Below, piece by piece: positions 1 to 6,620 of a DNA stretch of 9,934 nt. The notes beneath the pieces are model-generated. The model had not been told where the DNA came from. It did not search any database and was given only the letters and a program-made list of their open reading frames with translations. Both the position numbers and the translations under genes were made by a program. Origin of the DNA: Bacteroidia bacterium (GTDB taxonomy: Bacteria > Bacteroidota > Bacteroidia > Bacteroidales > UBA12481); NCBI GenBank assembly GCA_026391235.1, contig JAPLDV010000271.1, positions 1 to 9,934 of the forward strand, given 5' to 3'. The first letter of the stretch is position 1. Each line of letters opens with the position of its first letter.

Positions 1-1643
1 ATTCCGCTCCAGATTGCCGCTCCCAGGTTTCCGTCATGATTATAAATACTGTCGTAAAACATCACAAGGGGAGCACTGTAGGCGCTTCGTACACCGGGAT
101 CGGTAAGCAATTCCCTGCGGTTGTAGGTCGTGAGGTGTGCATATTCGCCGAACAAAGTGGGACGGTTCATGGTATCGGCCGCCCTTGGGCCATTTAACCC
201 GGGATAATGATAATTAGCGATATCGGCCTTGCTGCCGGCATTATTAAACCCTCCCCAGCACTGGTCGTGAAAAGAGGTAGGCCGGGTCGGGTCGAGCTGC
301 TTAACCACTTCATTTACCTTTTCCCACAAAGGGCTCCAACGGCTCTCATTGCCCAGCGACCAGATGATGACCGACGGATGGTTCCGGTTGGCCACCACGT
401 TATCCAGATTGGCGCGCACCATGAATGGCAGGTATTTTTCATCAAGGTAATCCCATAACCGCCAGATCGGGGAGGCATGGTGTTGGATCCAGCACAATGA
501 TGCCTCGCATTCGACGAACAATCCCAGTTCATCCGCGGCATTCAGAAATTCTTCCGATGGCGGGTAATGCGAGGTGCGGATATAATTGCAGTTGGCGGCG
601 CGAAACAGTTCCGCATCTTTCCGGTCGAGCTCCGGGCTGGTGCTCCGGCCGGTCAGCGGGTAAACGGAATGGCGGTTGACGCCGTGAAGCTTGATCGGGC
701 TTCCGTTGACCAGTACCCGGTTGCCCTGGATTGCTATTTCCCTGATCCCGACTTTTTGCTCGATGATCTCAACGATTTTGCCATCGATAAATACGATGGT
801 TGTCAGGGTATAGAGGTAGGGATGCTCCGGATTCCATGGGTGAGGCTTCTTTACGTTTAGTCTGGTGTCGATTGTGCCTGAAATCTCCCCTGTGCCGGAG
901 AGCAAAGTGGAAGTTATACCACTGGCCACCTGCTTTCTGCTGTCGTCGGCCAGGCTGTATACAAGCCGGGGCTTTGAATTTTTCCCGGAATAATTGGATA
1001 TGGTGCTTCGAATCAGCAGCCGGGCATCCCGGTAACCGGCATCGAATACGGTGTTCGTGGAATTCTCGGTAATATGAACCGGCGAGGTGGCAAACAGGGT
1101 AACCTTCCTCAGGATCCCGCCGACGGTATGACAGGCGTACTGGGAGGTGCAGGCCAGCCGGTCACTGATGGTCAGTGCCTGTACCTCGACTTCCAGAGTG
1201 TCGTTATTAAAAGTCAATGCATTGGTTATATCCACTTCAAACGGCACAAAGCTACCTTCATGCTCCCCCAGCGTTTTGCCATTTACCTTCACCTGCGCAT
1301 GGGAACTCACCGCATCGAAACGGATCCTGACGGGCTTGCCTTTCCAGTCGGCCGGGATGCTTAGCAGCCTGGAGTAAACGGCGGTTTCCCCTTCATTGAT
1401 GGAAAAACCCTGCATTTCCCACTCTCCGGGAACACTGATCTTGCCAGATTTTGAACCCTGACCATCAATCCTGAAATCCCATTGGCCGTTCAGCGAGATG
1501 ACAGGATTCTTCACCCCTGAAACCGATACGGGAACCGGTGCCAAAGCTGGAACCTGAAATCCCAGGATGGTTTGCGTCTGGGCCGTTAAGCCAACAGAAA
1601 TAATTGCAGATAAGCCAATTATGAAAGATACAATCCGGTTCAT
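1..1643 (-). CDS. Secreted glycoside hydrolase family 2 enzyme (beta-galactosidase-like), C-terminus beyond left edge
   Basis: The minus strand reads open for 547 codons from ATG at 1643 to the window edge, so the gene is partial, not broken. Residues 1-21 form a Sec signal peptide with likely cleavage after LTA. A sugar-binding jelly-roll domain follows (LNGQWDF near residue 51), then an Ig-like domain, then the TIM barrel from about residue 305 (HGVNRHSVYPLTGR at 320-333, RTSHYP at 356-361). The likely acid/base is E433 in SLGNES (bases 345-347) and the likely nucleophile is E500 in FGEYAH (bases 144-146), both in the usual GH2 contexts. The enzyme should cleave terminal beta-linked sugars from glycans in the periplasm or at the surface. 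Beta-galactosidase is the closest model, but the exact substrate cannot be told. No SD is visible before the ATG. It is divergent from the ABM lipoprotein gene, with no sugar transporter or SusCD pair in view. Confidence 0.93.
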   Translation of the reverse strand, partial: MNRIVSFIIGLSAIISVGLTAQTQTILGFQVPALAPVPVSVSGVKNPVISLNGQWDFRIDGQGSKSGKISVPGEWEMQGFSINEGETAVYSRLLSIPADWKGKPVRIRFDAVSSHAQVKVNGKTLGEHEGSFVPFEVDITNALTFNNDTLEVEVQALTISDRLACTSQYACHTVGGILRKVTLFATSPVHITENSTNTVFDAGYRDARLLIRSTISNYSGKNSKPRLVYSLADDSRKQVASGITSTLLSGTGEISGTIDTRLNVKKPHPWNPEHPYLYTLTTIVFIDGKIVEIIEQKVGIREIAIQGNRVLVNGSPIKLHGVNRHSVYPLTGRSTSPELDRKDAELFRAANCNYIRTSHYPPSEEFLNAADELGLFVECEASLCWIQHHASPIWRLWDYLDEKYLPFMVRANLDNVVANRNHPSVIIWSLGNESRWSPLWEKVNEVVKQLDPTRPTSFHDQCWGGFNNAGSKADIANYHYPGLNGPRAADTMNRPTLFGEYAHLTTYNRRELLTDPGVRSAYSAPLVMFYDSIYNHDGNLGAAIWSG

Positions 1644-1783
1644 TGGTCGATGATTTGATTATTGAAACAGCGTTACAATTTAGGGAAAATCTCCCGATAA
1701 GAAGAGTGGCCGGGGTGCTTTGCAGCAATCCTCCGGCTTGTTTCGCCATTAGCGGTACTGATTAACATTGGCGGAACTTTGAA

Positions 1784-1791
1784 TATATTTG
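1784..1791 (+). promoter_or_regulatory. Possible Bacteroidota -7 box before the ABM lipoprotein gene
   Basis: TATATTTG fits the Bacteroidota -7 consensus TAnnTTTG. A start site about 7 bases further on would give a leader of roughly 28 bases to the ATG at 1827. The nearest TTG upstream (1768-1770) is only 13 bases away, shorter than the usual spacing, so the -33 element is unconvincing. If the box is real, it lies downstream of the alternative start at 1779 and argues against using that start. The rest of the 1644-1826 divergent spacer shows no clear signal for the GH2 gene on the other strand. Confidence 0.35.
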
Positions 1792-1826
1792 AAGCAAAAT
1801 CATACTATCAAAAGAAAGGAAAAGGA

Positions 1827-2243
1827 ATGAAAGCAAAATTATCGGTTGTTCTGCTTTGCGTAGTTTTAATCTGCGGCGGCTGCAAATCAGGCGAAAGTAC
1901 AAAGGCTGCGGGTTCTTTGGCCACAACGCCTGGTACTGATAATAAAATGATGATTATTGCCAGATTGTCCGTGAAACCGGAAAGGGTTAAGGATTTTGTG
2001 GCAGCCGCAAAGGAAATAATCGAAAAGTCGAACCAGGAAAGCGGATGCACCTTTTATCAGTTGTACCAGGATCCATATGATGCCTCAAAATTTGTTTTTG
2101 TTGAGGAATACAAGAACCAGGCTGCCGTTGATTCACACTTTGCCACCGAACATTTCAAGGCCTTCGGTCCCAAAATCGCAGACTTGGTAGCCGGTCCGGC
2201 AGAAATCAAGATTGTTTCCGTAGCCAAGGAAGTTCTTAAATGA
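1827..2243 (+). CDS. Small predicted lipoprotein with an antibiotic biosynthesis monooxygenase (ABM) domain
   Basis: The protein has 138 residues from the ATG at 1827. That start is preferred over an in-frame one at 1779 because it puts a basic n-region (MKAK) directly before a hydrophobic stretch (LSVVLLCVVLI), ends at a candidate lipobox Cys (C19, GGC), and has purine-rich GGAAAAGGA just before it. A short Ser/Gly/Thr-rich linker (20-40) leads into an ABM/YgiN-like ferredoxin-like domain at about 41-130, recognisable by VKPERVKDF, ESGCTFYQLYQDP, FVFVEEY and the paired His in DSHFATEHF. ABM proteins are small dimeric oxygenases or related enzymes that often act on quinone-like or aromatic compounds without a cofactor, and most are cytoplasmic. 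This copy appears exported. The lipobox is imperfect (Cys at -3), so a cleaved or anchored form are both possible. Its substrate is unknown. Neighbours give no clear clue. Confidence 0.85.
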   Translation: MKAKLSVVLLCVVLICGGCKSGESTKAAGSLATTPGTDNKMMIIARLSVKPERVKDFVAAAKEIIEKSNQESGCTFYQLYQDPYDASKFVFVEEYKNQAAVDSHFATEHFKAFGPKIADLVAGPAEIKIVSVAKEVLK

Positions 2244-2255
2244 GATGTTTTCGCT

Positions 2256-2283
2256 GTCACTCGTCACTTGTCACTCGTCACTA
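2256..2283 (+). repeat. Tandem heptamer array, unit GTCACT(C/T/A), four copies
   Basis: Four adjacent 7-base units read GTCACTC, GTCACTT, GTCACTC, GTCACTA; only the last base varies. Two related 7-base units, CGTCACG and TTTCACG, follow at 2318-2331, after the AGACGCA hairpin. The array begins 12 bases past the stop codon of the ABM lipoprotein gene. Function unknown. Confidence 0.8.
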
Positions 2284-2286
2284 AAA

Positions 2287-2308
2287 AGACGCAATTATGC
2301 GTCTCTAC
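2287..2308. repeat. Palindromic repeat, copy 1 of the AGACGCA/TGCGTCT family
   Basis: A perfect 7-base stem, AGACGCA (2287-2293) with TGCGTCT (2298-2304), encloses the loop ATTA and is followed by CTAC. The second copy, at 5284-5305, has the identical stem with another loop. No T-run follows, so it is not a classic intrinsic terminator. It resembles REP-like dispersed palindromes (core GTAGAGACGCA..TGCGTCTCTAC) that I recall from many genomes. Confidence 0.75.
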
Positions 2309-2362
2309 AATCTTACGCGTCACGTTTCACGATTTTCTTCTAACTTTATCTGCAAATAGCAA

Positions 2363-2390
2363 TGGTCATCCCGGCGAAGGCCGGAACCCC
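2363..2390 (+). repeat. GGTCATCCC hairpin repeat, copy 1
   Basis: The element opens with TGGTCATCCC, contains the hairpin CCGGC-GAAG-GCCGG (2371-2384) and ends in ACCCC. The copy at 5363-5389 has the same head, the same spacing and a hairpin with altered but still paired bases. It resembles common bacterial intergenic repeats of the type GTCATcCC..GGGAtcC. It sits 58 bases before the tldD start. Confidence 0.65.
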
Positions 2391-2448
2391 GTCACGCTGT
2401 GCGAATACCAGCAGGCGGAGACCTCTTAATCTTAACAGTACTTAAACC

Positions 2449-3456
2449 ATGTCAACAAACCAATACTTCGTGCGCGACATGCCGCGCCGTAAATTTCTGG
2501 AAATGAGCTTTAAAGGCGGACTGGTCCTGGCGGCCTCATCGCCCCTCCTGACTCAGTTCCTGTCTTCCTGCTCCACCGGAACCACCGGTTCTGCGGGGTT
2601 GTCAATCGACAAATCGATTCTCAACAAAGTGATCGCCAAGGCACTGGAGAAAGGCGGAGATTTTGCCGATGTGTATATCGAAAACAGAGTCTCCCGGCAA
2701 ATTGTGATGCAGGAATCCAAATTCAAAAGCGGGTTATACGGGATCAGCCAGGGGGCCGGTGTACGGGTAATATCTGGAAATAAAACCGGATATGCTTATA
2801 CCGAGGAAATCACTGAGGAGAAGCTTCTCCGGGCCGCCGAAGTGGCCTCATTCGTTGCCCTCAACGGGAAGATCACCGCTCCGGCAAGTATTTCTGTAAC
2901 TCAAAGACCATCATTTATCACCGTTCAGCAACCTCTTGGAAATATCGCCGATGAAAAGCGGATCGAAATCATGAAACGTGCCGATCAGGCAGCCATGGAT
3001 TACGATAAGCGGATCAAAATGGCCATGATCAATTATTACGATGAAGTTCGCGGCCGCGTAATCGCAAACAGCGAAGGCGTTTACCTGCGGGACGAGCTTC
3101 CCATGATGTTCTTTATCGTTCAAACCATGAGCGACGATGGAAAGGCCCGGCACATGTCGCGGGAGCGACTGAGCAAACATGCCGGCTTCGAGATGTTTGA
3201 TCAATTTAAACCAGAAATGGTAGCTAAGCGTGCCGCCCGTGAGGCAATAGCAATGCTGGATGCCCAGGATGCCCCCGCGGGAATGATGGATGTTGTGATG
3301 CAGAACGGATGGGGCGGGGTACTGGTTCATGAGGCAGTGGGCCATCCCCTGGAAGCCGACAATATCGCCAAAAAGATCGGTGCCTTTACCGGTAAGGTGG
3401 GTCAGAAAGTGGCATCCGAAGTCTTCACTATGGTTGGTCCGGGCGAAACGTGCTGA
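2449..3456 (+). CDS. tldD: TldD metalloprotease, N-terminal fragment of a disrupted gene (Tat signal, HExxxH)
   Basis: These 335 residues match the first two thirds of TldD, the catalytic subunit of the TldD/TldE metalloprotease, which degrades unfolded peptides, trims microcin B17 and removes CcdA in E. coli. Residues 12-18 (PRRKFLE) are a twin-arginine motif, followed by a hydrophobic stretch and a lipobox (FLSSC, C41), so export as a Tat lipoprotein is predicted. The ATG at 2479 (MPRRKF) is an equally plausible start. The zinc motif HEAVGH is at 294-299 within LVHEAVGHPLEAD. Homology continues to about V329 (VASEVFTMV), then the frame runs GPGETC and stops. The metal-binding Cys lies in the next fragment, in another frame. 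By comparison with the downstream TldE, about 24 residues should join the two parts, but only 14 bases are present, so roughly 58 bases are missing. This is a pseudogene, a split gene or an assembly error. Confidence 0.88.
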   Translation: MSTNQYFVRDMPRRKFLEMSFKGGLVLAASSPLLTQFLSSCSTGTTGSAGLSIDKSILNKVIAKALEKGGDFADVYIENRVSRQIVMQESKFKSGLYGISQGAGVRVISGNKTGYAYTEEITEEKLLRAAEVASFVALNGKITAPASISVTQRPSFITVQQPLGNIADEKRIEIMKRADQAAMDYDKRIKMAMINYYDEVRGRVIANSEGVYLRDELPMMFFIVQTMSDDGKARHMSRERLSKHAGFEMFDQFKPEMVAKRAAREAIAMLDAQDAPAGMMDVVMQNGWGGVLVHEAVGHPLEADNIAKKIGAFTGKVGQKVASEVFTMVGPGETC

Positions 3457-3926
3457 TTGATAAAGGAATCCTGAAAGGATACATGAATGACATCCTCAGT
3501 GCCAAACAGCTTGGCATGGAGCGCACCGGTAACGGGCGAAGAGAATCTTACCAGTATATACCGATCCCCCGGATGACAAATACATTTATCGAAAAAGGCA
3601 GCAGCGATCCGGCCGATATTCTGACATCCACAAAAAAGGGAATCTATGTTCAAAGCCTCAGCGGTGGCAGCGTGAATCCGGTAACCGGTATGTTTAACTT
3701 CACCTGCCGCGAAGCTTACCTTATCGAAAACGGTAAGAAAACAGTGCCGATCAAAGGCGCCACCCTTATTGGTTCGTGCCTGGGTGTAATCTCTAACGTC
3801 GATGCCGTAGGTAACGATCTGGAATTTGGACCTGGCATTTGCGGAAAAGGCCAAAGCGCTGAAGTTGATGCCGGAATACCTACCGTCAGGATCAGGGGAA
3901 TAAATGTTGGAGGATCAAGAGCTTAA
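3450..3926 (+). CDS. tldD: TldD metalloprotease, C-terminal fragment in the shifted frame
   Basis: This stretch continues the TldD family sequence in frame +2 relative to the first fragment: VLIDKGILKGYMND, then the family signature TGNGRRESY, PRMTNTFIEKG, and the C-terminal GICGKGQSAEVDAGIPTVRI. Cys131 of this fragment (GICGK) corresponds to the fourth metal ligand of TldD. Together with the first fragment the family length is nearly reached (about 490 residues). A GTG at 3450 overlaps the upstream TGA (GTGCTGA, 3450-3456), so reinitiation and a split protein are conceivable, but the missing loop between the parts argues for a damaged gene. Inserting one base near 3449 would rejoin the frames and leave about 19 residues deleted. 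The tldE gene starts 26 bases after this stop. Confidence 0.85.
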   Translation: MLIDKGILKGYMNDILSAKQLGMERTGNGRRESYQYIPIPRMTNTFIEKGSSDPADILTSTKKGIYVQSLSGGSVNPVTGMFNFTCREAYLIENGKKTVPIKGATLIGSCLGVISNVDAVGNDLEFGPGICGKGQSAEVDAGIPTVRIRGINVGGSRA

Positions 3927-3952
3927 TCATTCACTTTTAACAATCGAACAAC

Positions 3953-5287
3953 ATGGACTATATAAAACTTACAGAATCACTGGTTTCAAAGGCGAAACAG
4001 TTTGGCGCCAGTGCAGCGGAAGTCTACCTCGAAACCGGCCGCAACCTGTCGATACAGGTGCAGGACGGGGAAATTGAAACCATCCAGGAGGCCTCATCTG
4101 CCGGAGTCGGATTCCGCGTTATCGTTGATGGAAAAATGGGGTTCAGTCATTGTAACGATCTGAGCAACAACGCACTGGAAGATACCCTTAAGAGGGCAAT
4201 AGAGTTTGCAAAACTGACCACACCGGACAAAAATAATGTATTGCCTGATGATAAAGGAGTTACGCAGGTTGATGGGCTATATGATCCGGAAATCATGAAA
4301 GTGCCGATGGACAAGAAGATACAGATGGCTATCGAACTGGAAAAGCTGGCCATGAAGGATCCGAGGATCACGAAAAGTTCGGGTGCAGGTTACGGAGAAG
4401 GGGAGGGCGAGGTATATATTGCAAATTCCAATGGTTTGTCGAAGACTTACAAATCAGCGGGGTGCAATATCGGCGTGAGTGTAGTTGCAGAAAAGGATGA
4501 CCAGAAGAACACCGGTGGCGAGTCGTGCTCCCGACGGTTTTTTGCTGATTTGCTGCCGTTGGATGAAATTGCATCCAAAGCAGCGAAGAAAGCCTGGGAG
4601 CTCCTCGACCCGGTTATGATCCCAACGCAAAAGGCTGCTGTTATTTTCGACCCGGATGTTGCCAGCTCACTGATTGGCGGAGTATTGGGTGCATTGGTTG
4701 GAGAAAGGGTTATACAGGGAGCCAGCTTTTTAAAAGATTATCTGAATAAATCATTCGCCTCCCCCCTGCTCACCATTGTTGATGACGGAACCCGTGCTAA
4801 AGGAATGGGCAGCGCACCTTTTGATGGCGAGGGCGTACCCACACAAAAAAGAGTACTGGTTGAAAAGGGGGTGGTTAAAGGTTTTATTTACAATACGATT
4901 GTTGCTAAACGAGCCGGAACAACAAGTACAGGTAATGCTTCCCGCGGTGGATTCACCAGCTTGCCGGATATCGGGATACACAATCTGTATATTGAGGCTG
5001 GCAACAATACGCCTGAGGAGATCATAAAAGCTACTGATAAAGGCTTGTTGCTCAAAGAGGTAACCGGTTACGGGATTGATCCGGTTACCGGAAACTTCAG
5101 CGGCGGAGCTACCGGTTTCTGGATCGAAAACGGAGCGATCAAACATCCGGTTCAAGGCGTCACCATCGCAGGCAATGCCTTTGATATACTGGGGAATATC
5201 GATATGATGGCGAACGACCTGGATATGAACCGGGGAATGGCAGCGCCAACTTTCAGGGTAAAGGAGATGCAGATCGGGGGGATGTAG
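3953..5287 (+). CDS. tldE: TldE (PmbA) subunit of the TldD/TldE protease
   Basis: The intact 444-residue protein is close to the usual TldE/PmbA length of about 450. It shares the TldD/E fold, with an N-terminal domain (AAEVYLE, GFRVIVDGKMGF) and a C-terminal domain containing TIVDDGT (274-280), GEGVPTQKRVLVEKG, KGFIYNT and TGNASRGG. As expected for TldE it lacks HExxxH: the region around 236-252 reads VASSLIGGVLGALVGER. In the known heterodimer TldE is non-catalytic and shapes the chamber that admits peptides to the TldD zinc site. No signal peptide is seen, unlike the Tat-type TldD. The start lies 26 bases after the tldD stop in an AT-rich leader with no SD, consistent with co-transcription. 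The stop TAG at 5285-5287 lies inside a repeat (see the AGACGCA copy 2). Its partner gene is broken, so its function here is uncertain. Confidence 0.95.
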   Translation: MDYIKLTESLVSKAKQFGASAAEVYLETGRNLSIQVQDGEIETIQEASSAGVGFRVIVDGKMGFSHCNDLSNNALEDTLKRAIEFAKLTTPDKNNVLPDDKGVTQVDGLYDPEIMKVPMDKKIQMAIELEKLAMKDPRITKSSGAGYGEGEGEVYIANSNGLSKTYKSAGCNIGVSVVAEKDDQKNTGGESCSRRFFADLLPLDEIASKAAKKAWELLDPVMIPTQKAAVIFDPDVASSLIGGVLGALVGERVIQGASFLKDYLNKSFASPLLTIVDDGTRAKGMGSAPFDGEGVPTQKRVLVEKGVVKGFIYNTIVAKRAGTTSTGNASRGGFTSLPDIGIHNLYIEAGNNTPEEIIKATDKGLLLKEVTGYGIDPVTGNFSGGATGFWIENGAIKHPVQGVTIAGNAFDILGNIDMMANDLDMNRGMAAPTFRVKEMQIGGM

Positions 5288-5305
5288 AGACGCATACTTG
5301 CGTCT
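5284..5305. repeat. Palindromic repeat, copy 2 of the AGACGCA/TGCGTCT family
   Basis: AGACGCA (5288-5294), loop TACT, TGCGTCT (5299-5305): the same 7-base stem as at 2287-2304. Here the 5' flank GTAG is kept, and its TAG is the tldE stop codon. The copy 3' flank is GTGTA rather than CTAC. Confidence 0.75.
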
Positions 5306-5315
5306 GTGTAAAGTT

Positions 5316-5348
5316 GCAGAAGCAGAAGCAGCAGGCAGTCGGCAGTAG
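5316..5348 (+). repeat. Short tandem array: GCAGAA hexamers, then GCAGTCG/GCAGTAG heptamers
   Basis: Units GCAGAA (5316-5321), GCAGAA (5322-5327) and GCAGCA (5328-5333) are followed by GCAGTCG (5335-5341) and GCAGTAG (5342-5348). It is a degenerate array lying between the two convergent genes tldE and the glycosyltransferase. The sequence to 5360 adds the palindrome CCTGCAGG. Confidence 0.6.
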
Positions 5349-5362
5349 GCCTGCAGGTGGAC

Positions 5363-5389
5363 TGGTCATCCCCGTGAAAACGGCGACCC
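5363..5389 (+). repeat. GGTCATCCC hairpin repeat, copy 2
   Basis: The head TGGTCATCCC is identical to copy 1 and the tail GACCC is similar. The hairpin CCGT-GAAA-ACGG (5372-5383) occupies the same place, with a GNRA-type loop. About 20 of 28 positions match copy 1. It ends 6 bases past the 3' end of the minus-strand glycosyltransferase gene. Confidence 0.6.
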
Positions 5390-5394
5390 TTTAC

Positions 5395-6534
5395 CTAATC
5401 ACTTATGCTGAGTGTATACTTGTAACAGCCCATCACCTGTTTGGTTACCCTTGCCGGTGAAAAATTCTTATGGGCGTATAGATAGCCGGTTTCAATCATA
5501 TTCCGCCTGAATTCGGTGCCGGTTAAAACTTTTTCAATGGCTCCGGCGATTTGCTCCGGACTTTCCGGGTCAATGTACAGGGATCCCGGACCTCCGGCCT
5601 CTTTCAATGAGGACCTTTGTGATGTAATAACAGCGGTTTTACTTAATAATGCTTCGGCCACCGGTAAACCAAAACCCTCATAAAGAGAAGGATAAATGAG
5701 CGCTTTTGAATTTTGATAAATTGATTGGAGATGCGCATTGCTGGACAACCGGTCGATCCATATAACTAATCTATCCAAACCAGCTCTCCTCACCATTTGT
5801 TCAACTTCCGTCTTATATTTACCCCCTTTACCAATGACAACCAATGGTATGTGTAAATCCCGCTTTAAATACCGGAATGATTCAATTACCCTCTTTAAAT
5901 TCTTTCGGGGTTCAACGCTTCCAACCGACAGTAAATAATCGGGAGGGATATTGTATTGCTTAATAACCCGTTCATTCTCATCCTGATTGATTACTTTATA
6001 ATACATTGGATTACAGGCCTGATAAATGACATCAATTTTATTTGGATCGATACCATAAAACTTAACAATATCATTTTTTGTATTTTCACTGATCGCAATG
6101 ATTCGATCCGCATGAATGCAGGCATATTTGGATTTCAGATTATAAATTATTCTGTCCAATGCTGAATAAGTTGCAGGATGGATTTTGAAAATTAAATCAT
6201 GAATAGTAACAACAGTTTTGATCGCGGTTTTATGAATATTAACCGGAATCTCATGACTTAAACCGTGATAAAGCCGGATGTTATCTGATTTCAGTTGATT
6301 CTTTATGGAATAGCTTCTCCAGAATGATTTAAACAGTGTTTCCGTTGTGTGGATTTTATATGCAGGGGCTTCGAAAAACAGCTGTGTTTCAGGAGTTGTT
6401 CTGATTTTTGGGGTGTACAGGAAATAATCATTATCAGGATAGAATTCCCCCAGATTCTTTAATAAAGTACGACTATAATTTCCCAATCCGGTGAAATTGC
6501 AAAATAGCCTTTTTGAATCATATCCAATTTTCAT
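5395..6534 (-). CDS. GT4-type (GT-B fold) glycosyltransferase
   Basis: This 379-residue protein has the normal length for a family 4 glycosyltransferase. The N-terminal acceptor domain begins MKIGYDSKRLF, with GLGNYSRTLL (16-25), the usual glycine-rich start, and VVTIHDLIF (108-116). The C-terminal nucleotide-sugar domain begins at LSVGSVEPRKNL (202-213) and carries LVVIGKGG (231-238) and the EX7E motif EGFGLPVAE (E286 and E294), which holds the donor phosphates and sugar. It probably transfers a sugar, perhaps mannose by resemblance to WbaZ/WbdA-like enzymes, to a surface polysaccharide or lipid-linked glycan on the cytoplasmic side. No signal peptide or membrane segment is seen. It stands alone here: no other glycan-synthesis gene lies in the window, so donor and acceptor are unknown. 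The start ATG at 6534 follows an AT-rich leader. It converges on tldE. Confidence 0.93.
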   Translation of the reverse strand: MKIGYDSKRLFCNFTGLGNYSRTLLKNLGEFYPDNDYFLYTPKIRTTPETQLFFEAPAYKIHTTETLFKSFWRSYSIKNQLKSDNIRLYHGLSHEIPVNIHKTAIKTVVTIHDLIFKIHPATYSALDRIIYNLKSKYACIHADRIIAISENTKNDIVKFYGIDPNKIDVIYQACNPMYYKVINQDENERVIKQYNIPPDYLLSVGSVEPRKNLKRVIESFRYLKRDLHIPLVVIGKGGKYKTEVEQMVRRAGLDRLVIWIDRLSSNAHLQSIYQNSKALIYPSLYEGFGLPVAEALLSKTAVITSQRSSLKEAGGPGSLYIDPESPEQIAGAIEKVLTGTEFRRNMIETGYLYAHKNFSPARVTKQVMGCYKYTLSISD

Positions 6535-6582
6535 TTGATAAATCTAAACATATAATTTTGATTAAAGGTAGTGTATTTCTAC

Positions 6583-6612
6583 TTTGAAAAACGATCGATT
6601 TTATTACTTTTG
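6583..6612 (+). promoter_or_regulatory. Bacteroidota-type promoter (TTTG, 18 bases, TACTTTTG)
   Basis: TTTG at 6583-6586 and TACTTTTG at 6605-6612 match the -33 and -7 elements (TTTG and TAnnTTTG) used by the major sigma factor of Bacteroidota, with an 18-base spacer. GCAC after the -7 box is also typical. The predicted transcription start, about 7 bases on, falls at or just before the ATG at 6621. It would drive the two small genes at 6621 and 7010. Confidence 0.7.
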
Positions 6613-6620
6613 CACGCAAG

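Noticed and set aside
1..1643. GH2 gene as a pseudogene
   Set aside because: The minus-strand frame stays open through the whole 1,643 bases, with both catalytic Glu in context; it merely leaves the window.
1465..1749. Minus-strand reading frame of 94 codons (MAKQAGGLLQS) overlapping the start of the GH2 gene
   Set aside because: It lies in another frame over the GH2 signal peptide and first domain, has no recognisable features, and the GH2 frame is clearly the coding one.
2256..2331. CRISPR array
   Set aside because: Units are only 7 bases and directly adjacent, with no spacers and no cas genes in the window.
3436..3460. Programmed frameshift in tldD
   Set aside because: There is no slippery run at the junction, and about 58 bases of family sequence are missing, which ribosomal slippage cannot explain.
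2911..3854. Two long minus-strand frames (2911-3345 and 3402-3854) opposite tldD
   Set aside because: Both are antisense to strong TldD family sequence and show no domain or signal features; the second also runs across the tldD break.
4751..5155. Minus-strand frame of 134 codons opposite tldE
   Set aside because: It is antisense to conserved TldE sequence and its translation looks random.
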